A stretch of DNA of 64,000 nucleotides from Diphasiastrum complanatum (lineage: Eukaryota > Streptophyta > Lycopodiopsida > Lycopodiales > Lycopodiaceae), in assembly GCA_029204225.1 (NCBI GenBank), contig CM055093.1:46050338-46114337 (forward strand), read 5' to 3'. Of the stretch, positions 11,444-22,689 are shown piece after piece. The translations under genes were made by a program, and so were the position numbers. The notes beneath the pieces are model-generated. The model saw only the letters and a list, made by a program, of their open reading frames with translations. It made no database searches and was not told the DNA's origin. Every line of letters starts with the position of its first letter. Within the stretch, counting starts at the first letter, position 1.

Positions 11444-11444
<1 letters not shown>
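11416..11444 (+). mobile_element. Helitron 3' terminus
   Basis: A perfect 7 bp stem, GCCCGTC-AAC-GACGGGC (11416-11432), is followed eight bases later by CTAG (11441-11444) and then T and a (TA)n array. Helitrons end in a hairpin about 10-12 nt before CTRR and insert between A and T, so this fits on all points and in the same orientation as the Rep remnant. The matching 5' TC end is not located. Confidence 0.8.

Positions 11445-11497
<53 letters not shown>
11445..11497. repeat. (TA)n microsatellite
   Basis: AT dinucleotide array beginning at the Helitron 3' junction, consistent with its A-T target. Confidence 0.95.
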
Positions 11498-11499
<2 letters not shown>

Positions 11500-11837
11500 T
11501 TTGTGTGCAATTTGTTATTATGTAAAATAGTTGGTAGAATAAACAAGTGATGGTAAAATCTGAAAAAATATTATTTTTTATAAAAAATAACAAAACACAA
11601 TTTAACATTAATTTTAGGACCTATTTGTGATTTGATATTTATATTTTTAGAATCAAGTAAATTAAACAAATCCAGTATTAAAAAGTAAATGCTAAATTTC
11701 TACCAAATATTACTTAACAGTAAAATTATTCACCAAAAAAAGAATTGAAAAAATCTAATAAATAAACATTTTGTACAAGAACTTTTCAAATAAAAGAGAT
11801 TTCATTTAAAATAAAATAGTCCTAAATTTTTACAGAG
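11498..11837. other. A-rich non-coding sequence
   Basis: Very A/T-rich. It could be the 3' flank or UTR of the exon-like segment on the minus strand that ends at 11838; a TTTACAGAG context precedes it. Nothing else is seen. Confidence 0.35.
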
Positions 11838-12088
11838 TCAAAAATTCTCAACCAGATCATTTGGATCTGGAGTAGCAGCTCTTGCAACCCCTGTGTCCGT
11901 TATAGGTGTTGTCCCGTCTTGAACAATTACTTCTTCAACCACTTTGTAGCTTTGCTCAACCACCTCAGCCAGTTCTCCTTCATCACCAACAACACCACTG
12001 GCAGGTGGTTGAGGCTCCTTAACAAATGGAGCGATACCGTTATCAGAGGGGCCCAACTTGCCAACCTCTTGAAACTCATTGGGCAAAA
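11838..12088 (-). other. Possible terminal exon of an unrecognised gene
   Basis: On the minus strand a polypyrimidine-containing acceptor (TAGGGTATTTCAG, just above 12088) opens an 83-codon frame ending in a stop at 11838. The product is acidic and rich in Pro, Val and Glu (LPNEFQEVGKLGPSD near the start, DPNDLVENF at the end), with no stop or frameshift. I do not recognise it. No partner exon was found upstream on that strand, so it may be a captured or orphan exon. Confidence 0.35.
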
Positions 12089-12881
12089 CTGAAATACCCT
12101 ACATTTAGTCAAAATGTGTACAACTCTTAATGTAAATAAAGTCGTGATTTTTTTTAAACAATACTCTATAGTAACAGAGAGAAAGATCAAATAGTTGCGC
12201 TCCAAATATGGATGTTCGATTGATCGATGTCACCTTTTTAGGTGTTATGGTAACTTAATAACTTTGGTCGTTATCGAATATATACACATGGCTATGTGAT
12301 TAGAATAATCCTTAATTCATACTTTTACAAATGGGATTAAGGCACTACGAGCTGTTGGTAGTCGTTGTCAGACAATATCTAATGTTGTTAGAGATTCTGT
12401 CTGGTCATGACAATGTCGAGAAGCTGAATAGTAGAGTCGATGATGCTCTATAGTTCAATGATGATGACCGAATAGTCGAAGATGATACATAGTTCGATAG
12501 TTCGGTCGTGTTGATAGAACACTATCATCGATTCCTTTGTGTTTCAACCAACTGTTCGAAAACTAGTGTGTTTTTGTAGATTATGTGATTGTACAAATAT
12601 TTACATACAACAAATGAATGGATCTAGATTAGCCATGAGATAAGGTATGGAGAGGATATAAATCCAATAATGACTTACTTGTTGGCTTACGAGCTTATGC
12701 TTTATGATCATTCATAGAGTTTTCACATTTGCTCACAGACTTATGTCTTTCGACTACTTACAAGCTTATGCGCTTGCTTACGGACCTTCACTCATTATGA
12801 TTGCTTACAGAATGTTATGATTACGGACTCTAACAAATATCTATTTTTAGGGTTTATTATATGTGTCAGAAAGGAAAACAC
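12089..12881. other. Intergenic with recurring GCTTACGAGCTTATG words
   Basis: No gene seen. Around 12685-12830 the words GGCTTACGAGCTTATG, CTTACAAGCTTATG and TTGCTTACGGA recur irregularly, suggesting degenerate repeats. Confidence 0.4.
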
Positions 12882-13095
12882 AGATCTAGCAAACTTTGAG
12901 TTTCAGTAGAGACATATTGGATTTAACTAGCATATGGAAGAAAAGCAGACTTTTGCTTACGCTAAGCTTTACGAGCATCGAGCTACATAGATCTAGCAAA
13001 CTTTGAGTTTCAGTAAAGACATATAGGATTTAACTAGAATATGGAAGAAAAGTGGACTTTTGCTTACGCTAAGATGTACGAGCATCAATCTAATA
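12882..13095. repeat. 107 bp tandem duplication
   Basis: AGATCTAGCAAACTTTGAG begins at 12882 and again at 12989, and the following bases match with scattered substitutions, giving two adjacent copies of 107 bp. Confidence 0.9.
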
Positions 13096-13114
13096 TGATT
13101 GCATACGATGGAAT

Positions 13115-13670
13115 TGTTGGAGAAAGAGGGTGTGTTGTGTGTTAGAAACGAAAATAGCTCTAAAAGAAAACGAACACGAAAAAGAAGAGAACTCAAAACT
13201 CGAATGAGAAACGAACTCAAAACTCGAACGAGAAACGAACTTGAACAGAGAGTGTTCGTGCGCAGCGGAATGAGCTATATTACTCTTTCCCTAAGCATGA
13301 CTACACCTATTAGAAACGAACAAAACGTTAGTGATAGAAATCACGATTGTTCTGATTACGTAGCCAAACATAAACAAAACATTAGAATAATAATTTGTCG
13401 CGAATTAGCTAGACAAATTATTTGCCGCGAATGATTCGCGAAGAGCTAGACTGAGCTCGACTGATAATCAGTCCCGAATGATTCACGAAAGGCAAGACTA
13501 AATATTAGTCGCCAACAACTAGACTAATAATGACTCGCTAAGAATAGATTACCAAATTGAGCAACAACAAAGTCAGAAAGAATGAAAGATAAGCATAGCA
13601 ATATCAACACAAATATGAACGCAGAACAAAAGAGCTGTTATCAGATTAAGTATAGCAAAATATACATGTC
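13115..13670 (-). repeat. 3' LTR of minus-strand copia element (approximate inner end)
   Basis: Begins TGTTGGAGAAAGAGGG on the plus strand, as does the sequence next to the primer site at 15946; so it is the other LTR of the element read on the minus strand. It contains a 24 bp tandem repeat (13189-13240) and CGAATGATTCGCGAA-type palindromes near 13424 and 13476. The inner boundary is estimated. Confidence 0.6.
13189..13240. repeat. 24 bp tandem repeat inside the LTR
   Basis: GAACTCAAAACTCGAA followed by YGAGAAAC occurs twice in tandem (13189 and 13213), with a partial third copy. Confidence 0.8.
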
Positions 13671-13679
13671 AATAGTGTG

Positions 13680-14480
13680 GTAGAGCCTTCGATCAATTGC
13701 TCCATTGGCATTGTATTTGATCTTAAAGATCCATTTGCAATCAATGATATTGTAGCCAATAGGAACTTCGACTAGTAACCACGTCTGGTTCTTGATTAGA
13801 GAGGAATATTCTTTGTCCATAGCTTCTCTCTAGAGATCAGAGTCTGGTTGGCTGAGTGTCTCTTCGACTGTTGTCAGTTCATGTATCAAGGGACATGCAG
13901 ACTCAGGAGTATACCTTGTGGGCTGTGTGTGCACTCGGATCTGGGAGGATTCGACTGATGAATCACTCCCGGGACTTGTTGCTGGGTAGCAGCAACATCT
14001 TCGTCTAATTCGTTGTCACTAAGTGGGTCGACAATAGACACACATGAGACAGAAGCTCGGACAGTCGTGTCAATGGCAGGTGATGAAGGTTCTCCTGGAG
14101 CAATATCCTTGTCTTTGATGTCGACGAACTGATCCTCGATAAAGACTGTATCCCAGGTATACAAGATTTGCTAGGTATCAGGATCATACAACTTGTATGC
14201 ATTATCAGATGAAGTATACCCGATCAGGATGGTTTTGAGACCCTGGAAGTCCAATTTCTTCCTCGTGTCTTTTGGGATCTGCGCGTAGGCAACGCATCCA
14301 AACACTCTTAGGTTCTTCATAGAAGGCTTAGAGCCTGTCCCCACATCGTGGGGTGTCTTGCATGAGAGGGCCTTGGTCAAACATCGGTTCTAGATGTAAG
14401 CTGCCGTGGAGACAGCTTCGGCCCAGAATCTCTTGGGTAGCGATGCATGTGCTAGCATACATTTGGCTGATTCAACCAGG
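13680..14480 (-). pseudogene. Copia pol: integrase C-terminus, linker and RT start
   Basis: Read on the minus strand: MKNLRVFGCVAYAQIPKDTR and a KLDFQGLKTILIGY segment (14315-14210), the copia integrase C-terminal hallmark; then an acidic linker (14160-13890); then AMDKEYSSLIKNQTWLLVEV and KWIFKIKYNANGAIDR (about 13830-13690), the start of a copia reverse transcriptase. RT stops there at the LTR, so the YVDD catalytic region and RNase H are absent. Stops and frame changes separate the pieces. Confidence 0.85.
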
Positions 14481-15230
14481 ATATGGTTCTTCCTCTCGGC
14501 TAAGCCATTAGACTGAGGATTGCAAGGAGGGATGAATTGCTGCTCAATGCCTTGGCTTTGGCAGTACTCCTTAAACTCGATTCACCATTGTCTGACCTTA
14601 GAGCCTTGATCGTCCGTCCAGTCTCATTTTTTGCATGCTCCTTGAAGATTCTGAAGCAATTGAAGGCTTCTGATTTCTTCTTTATAAAGTACACCGTAAT
14701 CCTTCTAGAAAACTCATCAATAAAAGCTATAAAATACTTTGCATCCTTCAGCGAAGGATTTTTCATCGGGCCACAAATGTCTGAATGTACAATGTTTAAC
14801 AATCCTCTAGCAATATGCTGATGGCTTGATTTAAATGGTTTCATAGTTTGTTTACCAACTAGACAGTCTTGACAGACATGTAACTCGACTTTATCACAAG
14901 GATAGTCGAGATCAAGAACAATAGATTGTCTAGACATTTGTTGTACAACAACATGATTCAAGTGACCAAGTCTATAATGCCAAAGTAAATTTTTATTTGC
15001 ATGAATAGAAGTACTGAGCGCCTGACTAGAGGCAGAAAAGCAATGACTTAATTTATACAAGTATCCATGCCTCTTTTTGAGTGCTAGGATCTTGCCTGTC
15101 CTATCAACTACTTTGCACTGATCATTCGAATTCTACTCTATGTCCTAGATCTGTGATTCTGCTTACAGAGAGCAGATTCGTAGACAAATTTGGTACATAC
15201 AGGACTTTAGAAAGTAGCTCGTTTCTCCGC
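14480..15230 (-). pseudogene. Copia GAG-pre-integrase and integrase core
   Basis: Minus-strand frames show VLYVPNLSTNLLSVSRI (near 15205), LWHYRLGHLNHVVVQQMS with a CQDCLVGKQ zinc pair (about 14985-14850), then HSDICGPMKNPSLKDAKYFI and FIDEFSRR (about 14800-14700) and LRSDNGE (about 14605). These are the HHCC zinc finger and the first two Asp residues of the DDE core. The DDE Glu region lies in a degraded stretch near 14500. Confidence 0.85.
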
Positions 15231-15790
15231 GTGTTTTCATGCAACAACATAGTAATGACTCTTGAAAGAGTCAGTTCTGGATGTGTCGTGATAATCATCA
15301 CCCAACTGCCGTATGAGCTTGGCAAGCTTGTAAGCAGTTGCATCACTGCGTCTTGATCGTCTATGACAGATCCGATAGCGGCCATTTGCCTTAGCAGGTT
15401 CTTGAATTGATTGATGTGATTCTGCAGGGAATCACCATTCGCCATCTTGAGGGAGTAAAATTTATTTCTGAGATGTAGCTTGAAAGCTATATCTTGCACT
15501 TCGTATAATGTGCTCAAAATGTCCCAGACTTCTTTCGATGTTTGAGTCTCGGATACATGGCCGATCTGGGTAATCGTAATGTTGAGAATGATCAGCGCGA
15601 AAGCCTTTTCATCCTTTAGCTTCCATCTGGCGATCACTACGTCGTCTGCTCCGGGTTTCTCTTATGCACCTGTAACAATGTCATACAATTCTTTAGCCAT
15701 TAGTACAGTTTTCATCTTAAATTTCCACAGATGGTAATTGGATCCATCAAGCTTGTCCATTATGGGACTGGCTTTCCCTTGGGAATCCAT
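15230..15790 (-). pseudogene. Copia gag (UBN2-type), internally deleted
   Basis: Starts at an ATG at 15790 (MDSQGKASPIMDKLDGSNYH), continues LWKFKMKTVLM, ARWKLKDEKAFALIILNI, and SKEVWDILSTLYE up to LLTSLPSSYGSW near 15315. A stop near 15662 breaks it. After ITMLLHENTRRNELL the frame jumps directly to pre-integrase sequence, so the zinc knuckle and protease have been lost. Confidence 0.85.
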
Positions 15791-15933
15791 GTGGAAGATT
15801 AGTCTAAGTGATAAGTAAAACTATCAGTGACTTTAAGTATGAAAATCTTGTACAAAATTATAAAACAAGAAGACAATTACTTTATCGGCTAGTAGAGTCT
15901 TGTACTGTCGAAGCTTATCAGGCTACGAAAATA

Positions 15934-15945
15934 GCTCTGATACCA
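15934..15945 (-). other. Primer binding site (tRNA-iMet) of minus-strand copia
   Basis: GCTCTGATACCA on the plus strand is the complement of TGGTATCAGAGC. It lies directly beside the LTR-like sequence at 15946 and fixes the orientation of the element. Confidence 0.85.
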
Positions 15946-16050
15946 TGTTGGAGAAAGAGGGAGTGTCGTGTGTGAGAAACGAAAATACCGCGTGCTCTCA
16001 AAGCTAATTCAATTTGTAAAAGGAATGAACCTATTACTGACAATAAAGAA
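15946..16050 (-). repeat. 5' LTR remnant of minus-strand copia
   Basis: TGTTGGAGAAAGAGGGAGTG and about 45 further bases match the LTR at 13115; beyond that, similarity to the other copy fades, so it is truncated or very diverged. Confidence 0.55.
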
Positions 16051-16261
16051 TCAATGTGCACGGCATCTACTTCGTCTATCTTTGATAAGCTTCTGATGCT
16101 ATATTTTACACACACACTTCATCATTTAAATACGCAAATGGTACTCAACATATATACACAATGTTACAGGTGTGCAGATGAAGAAAGTACAAAGTGGATG
16201 TGCTGTGTGAAAAATGCAAAAATAAGCTTGGTAGAGGCCAAAAATTTTGTATATAGATAAA

Positions 16262-16960
16262 CACACATGTGTGGAGCCTGTTCCCACGTGTTAAAATAGT
16301 GTACTTGTCATGTACCATAATCATATAGGTTGTACATATGATTTAATTTAAGTTCTAGTGGCTAAAAATGCCAAAAACTAGTTTTCTAGACATATGACAC
16401 ATGGCATCAGTCTATTGCTTGCATGAGCCACATCCTTTGGTTAGGTGTCACATCCCATGTGTAGAGGACAGCTCACATGTGTGGAATAAGCTGAAGTAGA
16501 CGAATTTTGACTTCTACAAGATCTTCAAGTAGATCTCCATATAGAAGGAAAATGGACCAAAAGTGCTTAAAATAGAAGGTTTTGTCCAAGTGTGAGTTTT
16601 GCATGATGAATCATCATATGACAAAGCACCTTCACACATGTGGGATCAAAGGGATGATCAGTACCACGAGCTCTCACTTATTGTATATATAGAGCCACAT
16701 TTGGCCATAATCAGTGTGAGACACCAATCTTGGTTTTGGAAGCAATTTTGAGTGATTCTCTCCATTTGTCTACATTTGTTTTGATTGTTTTGAGGTTCTA
16801 TCAATGTGTACTTGATTTTCAGGTTGGAGTCCGTACTCAGACAGTGTTTCACACGTGTGAAACCATAAAGTACACTTACCTTCAATTAATGATTGTTCTT
16901 GTTAGAATTTTGTGTCTAGAATTGATCTAGATTGATCTTAACCTGAAGTAGATTGATAGA
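16262..16960 (+). other. LTR-like promoter remnant with CACRTGTG palindromes
   Basis: No protein is seen. The stretch carries a TATA-like TTGTATATATAGAG (16681-16694) and at least five CACATGTG/CACGTG-type sites, including a perfect TTTCACACGTGTGAAA palindrome (16847-16862). The palindrome core recurs in the 654 bp LTR at 3484. A solo or truncated LTR is the best guess, but exact ends and a target duplication were not found. Confidence 0.3.
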
Positions 16961-18480
16961 TCAAGTAATCTGACAACCAATCTCTCTTGAGGATCAGATT
17001 AGGATCCACTCTTGGTCCTTTTCGTACTTTTTTCACATGCTGTCTATAGGAGATCGTGGAAGACTGCAGTCGTTTTCAAGTCTGTTAGCACAGTTGCATG
17101 GGGTGACGTGAAAAGGCCGTGACGTCAGCCTTTACTGAAATGAACGTTGGTGAAGATGCGAAAAATGCGTCACTCTGACAAATGCCTTAGGATTTGATTT
17201 ACAGGGTGCCTTCGCTTTTCCTACGACACCTTTGGCATTTTGTAAGGCAGTGTCGCCTTTTCTTCGCTTGTGAGAATTTACTTATATTTATGCAGACAGT
17301 TGCATTTTATTCGTCTGTCTTATTTTACATGTAAATATGCAGACTGTGTGACAACGTGAGTAAAAATGCAGCATGAATGGAGGCAGATTAAAAATGGGAT
17401 TTAGGAGAGTAGAGGAGATAAATCCAACAGGAATGCCTAAACAATGAAAGCATCGCTTCTATCACACTTTTTGCATGTTAGTAATTTGTTTGCAGTACAA
17501 ATTGGGCAAAACCCACGTTGGAAGAGCTCGAGGCTCTCAATTTGCTACCAGGCCTAGCATTGTTGATCTGAAGAAAAAAATCTTTATTTTAAACATATAC
17601 AATCGTTCCAACTCCTCAAAAGACTAGGTTATTGATCATGTAACACTTATTCGAATTGCCCAAAGTGACATTACTTCACTACAAGGAAAAGACATAGATT
17701 GTCCCTAGTGTTTTGCTTAGCTAGAATAGTAATAATCTTGTCTTTTCGCTTTTATTCCTAAACAATTGGTCTTTTAACATGCACAAAAGAAAAATTAGGG
17801 AATAGCTTTATACCAGAATGTCGATTCCACTGAATTGATCTTTAACTCACTTGGACAATCTGATCATTGAGGGTAGATCAGTGACATCTAGTTAATGAAA
17901 CACCACATTTGAACCTTTTATCCTCAACAAATCAACCGTCTTGTGTCAAATTTTGCATTTTTCTACTTGTCAAAATTATTGTTAGTCCTTCAGCTAGGCG
18001 CTAAACCTATGTCTATGTTGGCGCTTCTCACCAGGGCAACACTTTCTTAGGACCACCATCTCACTCCCACACTGATAAATGCGGCAAGATATGAAAGCCT
18101 CGCTTTAGAATTTGGAAACTAATTTTTTCTTGCAATTAAAGCACACAGTAAAACACAATGTCCACTCATGCACTATTTGCATGTCTTTTGTTTGCTTTTG
18201 CATGAACTCATAGAATGCTAAATGACAACAAATGCATGATAATTCAACCCTCAACAAGAGTCCACACTTAAAAGTTTAAAATGCCACCACATATTAGCCT
18301 TTAAGGGGGAAACTTTCTTCTAAACTTCATTGACCAACATTAACACATACTATTGGCAAGGCCAACAATAAAAGGTGGGGTAGGTATCCTATACGATTTT
18401 CACAACGCTAATACTATTCAAAGTCACTATTTTACTAATAAAATCATCATATTTTTTTTTCATTCAACATGGGTGGTTGT
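16961..18480. other. Intergenic, upstream of the EMC10 gene
   Basis: No coding homology. A TGACGTCA palindrome lies at about 17120-17127. The last few hundred bases are the likely EMC10 promoter region, but no convincing TATA box can be singled out. Confidence 0.4.
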
Positions 18481-18499
18481 GCATTGTAACCCGCCTTGC

Positions 18500-18553
18500 T
18501 CCTCTCTCTCTCTCTCTCTCTCGCTCTCTCGTCGATCGATCGATCGATCAGCT
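18500..18553 (+). promoter_or_regulatory. EMC10 5' leader with CT array and (TCGA)n
   Basis: A CT-rich array (about 18500-18528) and a TCGATCGATCGATCGATCA run directly precede the ATG. Pyrimidine-rich leaders with CT repeats are common near plant transcription starts. The start site itself is not visible. Confidence 0.5.
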
Positions 18554-18910
18554 ATGGCGAAAGCGAGCTCATGTGCGCCTCCCTGCTCTCGCTCCCTCCT
18601 ATATTTCCTCTGCATCGCTGCATTATCGCTGCTTCTCCTGTTGCTGCCAGCAGCATCCCAAGGTTTCAAATCCGATGAGCTGGTGGAAGAAGAGGACGAG
18701 TGGGGGCTTGTAGGGCGAGGATCTGCCCAGCAGCAGCAGCGGGAAAGAGTCTCTGCAGGGAGCCCGCGTCGTTTTGCTGTGGAGCAGGGGGATAGCTCTG
18801 GTGCGGACACCAAGGTGGAGTTTCGTTTGGAGCAGGCATTTGGCGATTCCCAATACAGCGAAGCGGGTACCTTTTCTGCCCGATTGAAGCCGTCTTCCCG
18901 AGGTGGTCAG
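18554..18910 (+). CDS. EMC10: ER membrane protein complex subunit 10 (EMC10), exon 1
   Basis: EMC10 is a subunit of the ER membrane protein complex, which inserts transmembrane segments of client proteins. This exon gives 119 residues. It has an N-terminal signal peptide (residues about 13-36: Arg, then a Leu/Ala-rich core ending PAASQG); SDELVEEEDEWGL (about 40-52), the conserved acidic start of the mature plant protein; a Gln/Ser-rich variable linker; then KVEFRLEQAFGDSQYSEAGT and FSARLK...GGQ, the plant EMC10 start of the lumenal beta domain. The ATG follows a CT leader and precedes the signal peptide directly. The exon ends CAG/GTACTATG in phase 0. No frameshift or stop occurs in it. The name rests on family recall of plant EMC10; exons 2 and 3 continue the same alignment. 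Confidence 0.9.
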
Positions 18911-19174
18911 GTACTATGCTTGCCTTCGCAATTCATTTCCTATAATGCGGTCTGCATCAAATTGCGATCTCAGCAACTCTGGCGTCTTGTTTTTCACCTC
19001 GCTCTCAGTCACCGAAATCAAATTCCTGATTGCGATTTTGAAGGCCTTAATTTATTAATTTCCATCGATCTTCTTTGTGATTCGTGCCTTGAAGCGTGAG
19101 CTATTAGAATGGCTTTGCGATAAACCAATGCCTCTATGCTTTGCATCTCCGTTCAAATTCCTTTAAGCATATAT

Positions 19175-19180
<6 letters not shown>

Positions 19181-19210
<30 letters not shown>
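19181..19210. repeat. (TA)n microsatellite
   Basis: AT dinucleotide array inside EMC10 intron 1. Confidence 0.9.
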
Positions 19211-21466
19211 CTTTTTAAGAGGTCAGAAATGCAAGGCAGTTTTGTAGCCATCCACCAATCTATGCATGGCCTCCAAGAATCTCAGCCTCGTGAGGGCAGA
19301 GGAAAGAAATCGACCATTCTGTGGTGGAGAGCAGGATGACATATAAGCGAAATGCCAGTTTTCTGCCAGTGTACGTTATGGAATGTAACTGACCATTTAG
19401 GCTCAAATTATATTTCAGTGACAGAAGTTATGGGCTCAAAGAAAAAGGAAGTGAAGAGAGGAGATCCGCCTGCTTTTTATTCATTGGAATTAGAGATAAT
19501 TGATCAAAGGATGATAAGAGTCGGGTAAGTGTGAATGAATTGAACACGAAATCCGAGATATCTTCCTAAAGGAGTTATGTGTTTGAGGGAGAGGTTATGC
19601 TTGTACTTGATGTACCCAATAGCTAACAGAGGGTTCGAGCCATGGTCATTAGGAACATAACTCAAGTTTACCTGACGTAGAAATTGTGTGCCATTTGTGA
19701 AGCTAATGACTTGAATTAATCTTTAGTAGATGACTTGATTGCATGTGCACAAACATTTGCTTCCAGGGTATTTGTTCCAGAAAACCTACTAGCGTGTAAT
19801 AGAGTAGATCGGCTTTTGACTGAACATTCTACTTGGAGCATAGAGAGACAACTCATGAGTAGTTCAAGTAGCACGCATATTGGGCCTCTTATTCCATTGT
19901 AGCTCCTTTATGGTTGCAAGGATTGCATTGCGGTAGTTCTCGAAGAACCTCAAGTGACTTCTACAAACTAACCTCAAGCAATGTACATTTTCAAAACTTG
20001 GCCTGCTGGTAGCTCTATGAGATTGTTGAACTCTCTGGTCAAGGAAACCGATTTTTGGACTAACTCTTTGTTGAACTGGTATGGGATGCCATACTAAAAT
20101 GTCTAGGCGTAGGAAGGTTCTATAATAGCTTTTGTCTTGGATGCAATGGACAATAATTTTCATGATCTTTTGAAGAATTGACCATATGAATTTTTTTTTT
20201 TAATACGTAGAATAATTTATGACACTTGCTCATGATTAGATATTGTTGAACCTTTGAATGTCAACTCAGGCTTAAAAATTGTGTGTCATCTTTCATATGA
20301 ACGAGTATGTGCAAAACCTAGTGTATGGCAATGGGTCCCATGAGCTTGGGGCTAAAAGGAATCACACTCCATTGGGTTCGAGACCATATACAATGCAAAA
20401 GGGGTTCAAACTTTCATTATTGTGCATTTGTTATGGACATCTCCAGAGGTTGAGACTCGAGAGATCTCCACTTTTCACTGGACATTTCACACAAATTTGG
20501 GGTAGTTATGGGTTTGAACACGAGGGTGATGGGACATTTTAGATCTCGATTCTCAGAAGAATTTATTCAAGGTGGATCTACAATACTATAGGTGTGAATT
20601 ACAAGGATGCCCATTGCTCACTCTCACCTACATTGTTCAATAAAAAAAAAAGCTTATATCATTGGAACTTGGAATCGGTGATACAATAGTTTGTCGTGAC
20701 TCGTCTAGGGGACTTGGGAATATGAAACATTACCTTGCATAGTGTACTTATACGGGAGGTAGAGACGTCTCAGGTTCGGAGGTTGATAATGAGAAGACCA
20801 AACTAAATTCTAGAATCTAATTGATGCATCAGTGATCATGCTAGTTTTACATAATATAAACATCCCTAACTTAGCTTGATACTAAGTTATTACTAAATTT
20901 ATGTATGTGAATCATGATTTATCCTCACAAAGAGTCAAATTTCAATAAAATATAGAAACCCTAAAACCGGTTCAAACGGTTCGACGGTTCAAACCTGGCT
21001 TGTCTGATTCAAATGCGGTTCATACCATTGAATCGGTCGGTTCAAACCGGGTATCTAAACATTGATGGGGCCTATGAACTCATGTATTATTTTATGGCAC
21101 ATTTGTTATTTGAGGGTTCATTTTTATTTCTTTATTTTTTGTGGCTCTTATAGACACGTGGGAGAAGGTTGTAGGAACTTGTAGGCCCTTGCGCTATCCA
21201 TGGTTGGGGTGATGTAAACCCTAATTTGTAGGGAGTTAATGAATGTTGCATTTTTTATTTGTATGATCTTGTTATATTTGGAATTTTTTGTAGGAGACAC
21301 AGCTCGTCTTTTGAGGGGATCAACGATTGGCAATTATTGATATACTTTTAATATTATATCCAGGAGATCTCATCTATCGTTGTTCGTTTTGTTGTTGATG
21401 CCAAATGTTTGATTCAGTTCTTGATATAGTGTCAGAGATTCATTTTGGACAAGGGGAGGTCCAAGG
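19211..21466. other. Intron 1 sequence, nothing identified
   Basis: Unassigned AT-rich sequence. Candidate tRNA-like B boxes (GGTTCGAG near 19630 and 20378) lack an A box. Short open frames have no recognisable content. Confidence 0.4.
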
Positions 21467-21843
21467 TGTTAGGAATTAATGTTTATTTGATACCCCTTAA
21501 TGATAGTTTGGCCTATTGCTTATGCATGTAAGTGGGCGCACTACTACTAGATTAGGATTTGTTCTACTACTTAGGAATTCACCTTGGGTCTTTTCCCAAT
21601 ATAGGTAGTAATTTTAGCAATTAGCTTTTGTTCTTTTGCTATTAGCGTGATGCTTTTAACTTTTCACATAGATTAGAGAAAGTGTATATGTAGGCTGGCG
21701 CCCCACCACAACATTATTCCAATGATTTAGAGCTTTGCTCAATTCTCCTATAATCTGAATTCTCTTTAATCTCTATGCTTGGTTTGTGTGAGTGCTAGTA
21801 GGACGAGTAACTCCATCTAGAATTTGTATGACAAATTCTGACA
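21467..21843 (+). repeat. 5' LTR-like block of the copia remnant
   Basis: TGTTAGGAAT...TCTGACA, followed directly by TGGTATTAGAG, a one-base variant of the tRNA-iMet primer site. Confidence 0.55.
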
Positions 21844-22013
21844 TGGTATTAGAGTAGGCTTTTTGGCGAGAAAGATCGCTTTTGCAGGGTTGCAAGAAGT
21901 GGATTGGAGGAGTGGATCGCTGGCTGTAGCTGCGTGTTGGATTGCTGGTTGCATGGTGATCAATTTGCTGGAATCAAACTAGCTGGATCGCTGGAAACGT
22001 GCATATCGCTGAG

Positions 22014-22215
22014 AGAAACAGATCAGAACGTTGCTGTTTCAGACCTGATTACTACAGACCGTTGCTATTTTTTCAGAAACAGACCTGTCGGCTGCTGTTT
22101 TTTAATTTCAAAATCAGACCTATTTGCTGCTGTTTTTTAGAAACAGACCTTTTTGCTGCTGTTTTTTCAGAAACAGACCTATTCGATGTTGTTTCAGAAC
22201 TAATTGCTGTCAGAT
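22014..22215. repeat. Leader tandem repeats (CAGAAACAGACC...GCTGCTG)
   Basis: About six imperfect copies of a roughly 30 bp unit, TTTTTTCAGAAACAGACCT followed by about ten bases ending GCTG, lie between primer site and gag. Confidence 0.8.
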
Positions 22216-22354
22216 CACGGCAGTTTTCAGAACTTTGCAAGGTTTTGGCTACTGATTTCTGAGGGAAACCTTGATTGAGTTTGATAAGATACTGATTGCT
22301 GAAAATTTCAGGCTATAAAAATCAGGTTGCTAAGAATTGTTACGGATCAAAATA

Positions 22355-22640
22355 ATGGCAGGATTGAAAGATGCTGTGTTGCCAGAGTCTAGCAAGCTAG
22401 ATGGAACGAACTACAATATATGTAAGTTCAAGATGCAGAACATTCTCTAGGATTGAGAATATTGGAAAATCGTCACAGGTGTTGAGGTACCTCCTAATAA
22501 TGACAGGGAGTTGCGGATTAGAGACATAGAAGAAAAGCTCATCATATCATTAACTTGTTCGTTAGAGATATGATTATTCCTCACATCAGAGATGTTGTTT
22601 GGATACAAGTGATCCTACTTCATTTGAAGAAGCTTCAAAG
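22355..22640 (+). pseudogene. Copia gag N-terminus
   Basis: ATG at 22355 opens MAGLKDAVLPESSKLDGTNY followed by KFKMQNIL, the copia gag start (compare LDGxNYxxWKxxM; here the Trp is replaced by Cys). Stops near 22449 and downstream frame shifts break it. Confidence 0.8.
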
Positions 22641-22689
22641 GAGCTCTATGTGGATTAGCTTATGATCGCATAGTCTAATAATTCTTCAG

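Noticed and set aside
20310-20400. Possible tRNA gene from a GGTTCGAG box
   Set aside because: No matching A box, no acceptor stem pairing and no cloverleaf.
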